Positions 5,526 to 5,928 of a DNA stretch of 5,928 bases are shown piece by piece. The DNA is taken from the NCBI GenBank assembly GCA_017959645.1, contig JAGDAE010000040.1:1-5928 (forward strand), written 5' to 3'. A program made the position numbers and the translations under genes. The number at the start of each line of letters is the position of its first letter. Within the stretch, counting starts at the first letter, position 1. Origin of the DNA: Kiritimatiellia bacterium. Its GTDB lineage: Bacteria > Verrucomicrobiota > Kiritimatiellia > RFP12 > UBA1067. The notes beneath the pieces are model-generated. The model did no database searches and was not told where the DNA came from. It was given only the letters and a program-made list of their open reading frames with translations.

Positions 5526-5728
5526 ACCAGTCAAACGTCTATATGCTCCTGCACTGGAAGGTTGCGGGGCTCGCGCAGCTTTGGGCGAAGGATCTCGGCA
5601 TCTCTACGCTTGAGGCGATGATGCGCTTCTACGATACGCCGTTCTATGCGAAGTTGGAAGACGAGTCCACGAAGCTCTGGACATATAGCCCCCAGCAGCT
5701 TTACTATCTCTTCCGCAACGCGGCATAA
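5513..5728 (+). CDS. Small helical protein, DUF3791-like, third gene of the cassette
   Basis: 71 aa from the ATG at 5513, chosen because AGGAGG lies 4 nt before it; the TTG at 5480 would add 11 residues containing that ribosome site. The gene overlaps the end of the DUF3990 gene by 13 bp in another frame. Residues 10-68 are helical: YMLLHWKVAGLAQLWAKDLG (10-29), then ISTLEAMMRFYDTPFYAKLE (30-49), then DESTKLWTYSPQQLYYLF (50-67). By eye it parallels the first gene of the cassette: G-I-S-x-x-E-x, then F/Y, then Y-x-x-L, then a polar Ser-containing turn and a final helix. The two may therefore be distant copies of one fold. It is cytoplasmic. I recall small genes of this kind next to DUF3990, but their function is not established. 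I infer that it could be a second partner or specificity subunit of the ART-like protein. Confidence 0.75.
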   Translation: MAEINQSNVYMLLHWKVAGLAQLWAKDLGISTLEAMMRFYDTPFYAKLEDESTKLWTYSPQQLYYLFRNAA

Positions 5729-5733
5729 TCTTC

Positions 5734-5743
5734 AACGATCGTT
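5734..5743. other. 10-bp perfect palindrome after the cassette
   Basis: AACGATCGTT is a perfect inverted repeat without a loop, located 6 bp after the last cassette gene and 35 bp before the CRISPR array. It lacks the stem-loop and T-run of a terminator. It could be a protein-binding site or chance. No clear intrinsic terminator separates the cassette from the array. Confidence 0.3.
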
Positions 5744-5778
5744 CACACTCAATGAGACAAGACAACACAAAAAGAGGA

Positions 5779-5928
5779 ATCTACAACAGTAGAAATTAAG
5801 TCGAGGCCTTAGACCGGCTTTGACATGCTCTTGTGCATCACATCTACAACAGTAGAAATTAAGTCGAGGCCTTAGACATCACACTTCCAACGAAAGGAGA
5901 ATAATCTACAACAGTAGAAATTAAGTCG
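5779..5928 (-). CRISPR. Type V-A (Cas12a) CRISPR array, trailer end, continues beyond the window
   Basis: There are 36-bp repeats at 5779-5814 and 5842-5877, identical to each other, and a third at 5904-5928 cut after 25 bp. Spacers are 5815-5841 (27 bp) and 5878-5903 (26 bp), the usual Cas12a size. On the minus strand each repeat begins GTCTAAGGCCTCGACTT and ends AATTTCTACTGTTGTAGAT. That 3' end, with stem TCTAC/GTAGA and loop TGTT, is the hallmark Cas12a crRNA handle. Mature guides would therefore read leftward, with the leader and probably the cas genes to the right. The copy at 5779 is the leader-distal, oldest end, and its sequence is not degenerate. After it, on the minus strand, comes TCCTCTTTTT, which with the repeat hairpin might weakly terminate the pre-crRNA. 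The array converges on the ART cassette. Confidence 0.97.

Noticed and set aside
5729..5778. Degenerate repeat or creA-like pseudo-repeat beside the array
   Set aside because: No repeat-like sequence occurs at the expected 26-27 bp distance, and the flank shows no stretch complementary to the cassette promoter.

Overview
The left three quarters of the window (about 1-4620) are GC-rich. They carry small membrane-anchored proteins and carbohydrate-active proteins typical of a polysaccharide-degrading bacterium. I infer a PVC-type organism, most likely from Kiritimatiellota/Verrucomicrobiota. The basis is the style of the paired TM proteins, the GH2 plus beta-helix gene content, and sigma-70-like TTGACA/TATAAT promoters. 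No rRNA or marker gene is present to prove this. The right end (about 4620-5928) is visibly less GC-rich and holds accessory, probably transferred, material.

Left block, minus strand (1-1079): one promoter drives two translationally coupled genes, of which the second runs off the window. Both begin with a short module resembling the N-terminus of GspF/PilC, followed by a transmembrane helix.

Middle (1117-3970): a plus-strand GH2 glycosidase keeps both likely catalytic glutamates but lacks its whole N-terminal sugar-binding/Ig region. It meets, tail to tail with a 4-bp overlap, a minus-strand secreted right-handed beta-helix protein that seems to end early. Together they look like the remains of a polysaccharide-use gene set that has suffered deletions.

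4076-4509, minus strand: a small operon with a good promoter encodes a 43-aa unknown protein and a helix-turn-helix protein whose reading frame breaks after the HTH. It also contains an 11-bp tandem duplication at the operon's first start codon and three degenerate 23-bp units across its promoter.

4694-5728, plus strand: a promoter and three tightly overlapping genes form a compact cassette. The order is a DUF3791-type small helical protein, a DUF3990-type ADP-ribosyltransferase-like protein, and a second small helical protein resembling the first. The arrangement suggests a toxin-antitoxin or defence module, which is inference.

5779-5928: the trailer (leader-distal) end of a type V-A (Cas12a) CRISPR array, with two full repeats, two spacers of 27 and 26 nt, and a third repeat cut by the window edge. 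The repeats read on the minus strand, so the leader, and probably cas12a/cas4/cas1/cas2, should lie to the right. The most interesting point is the ART-type three-gene cassette sitting about 50 bp from the end of this array.
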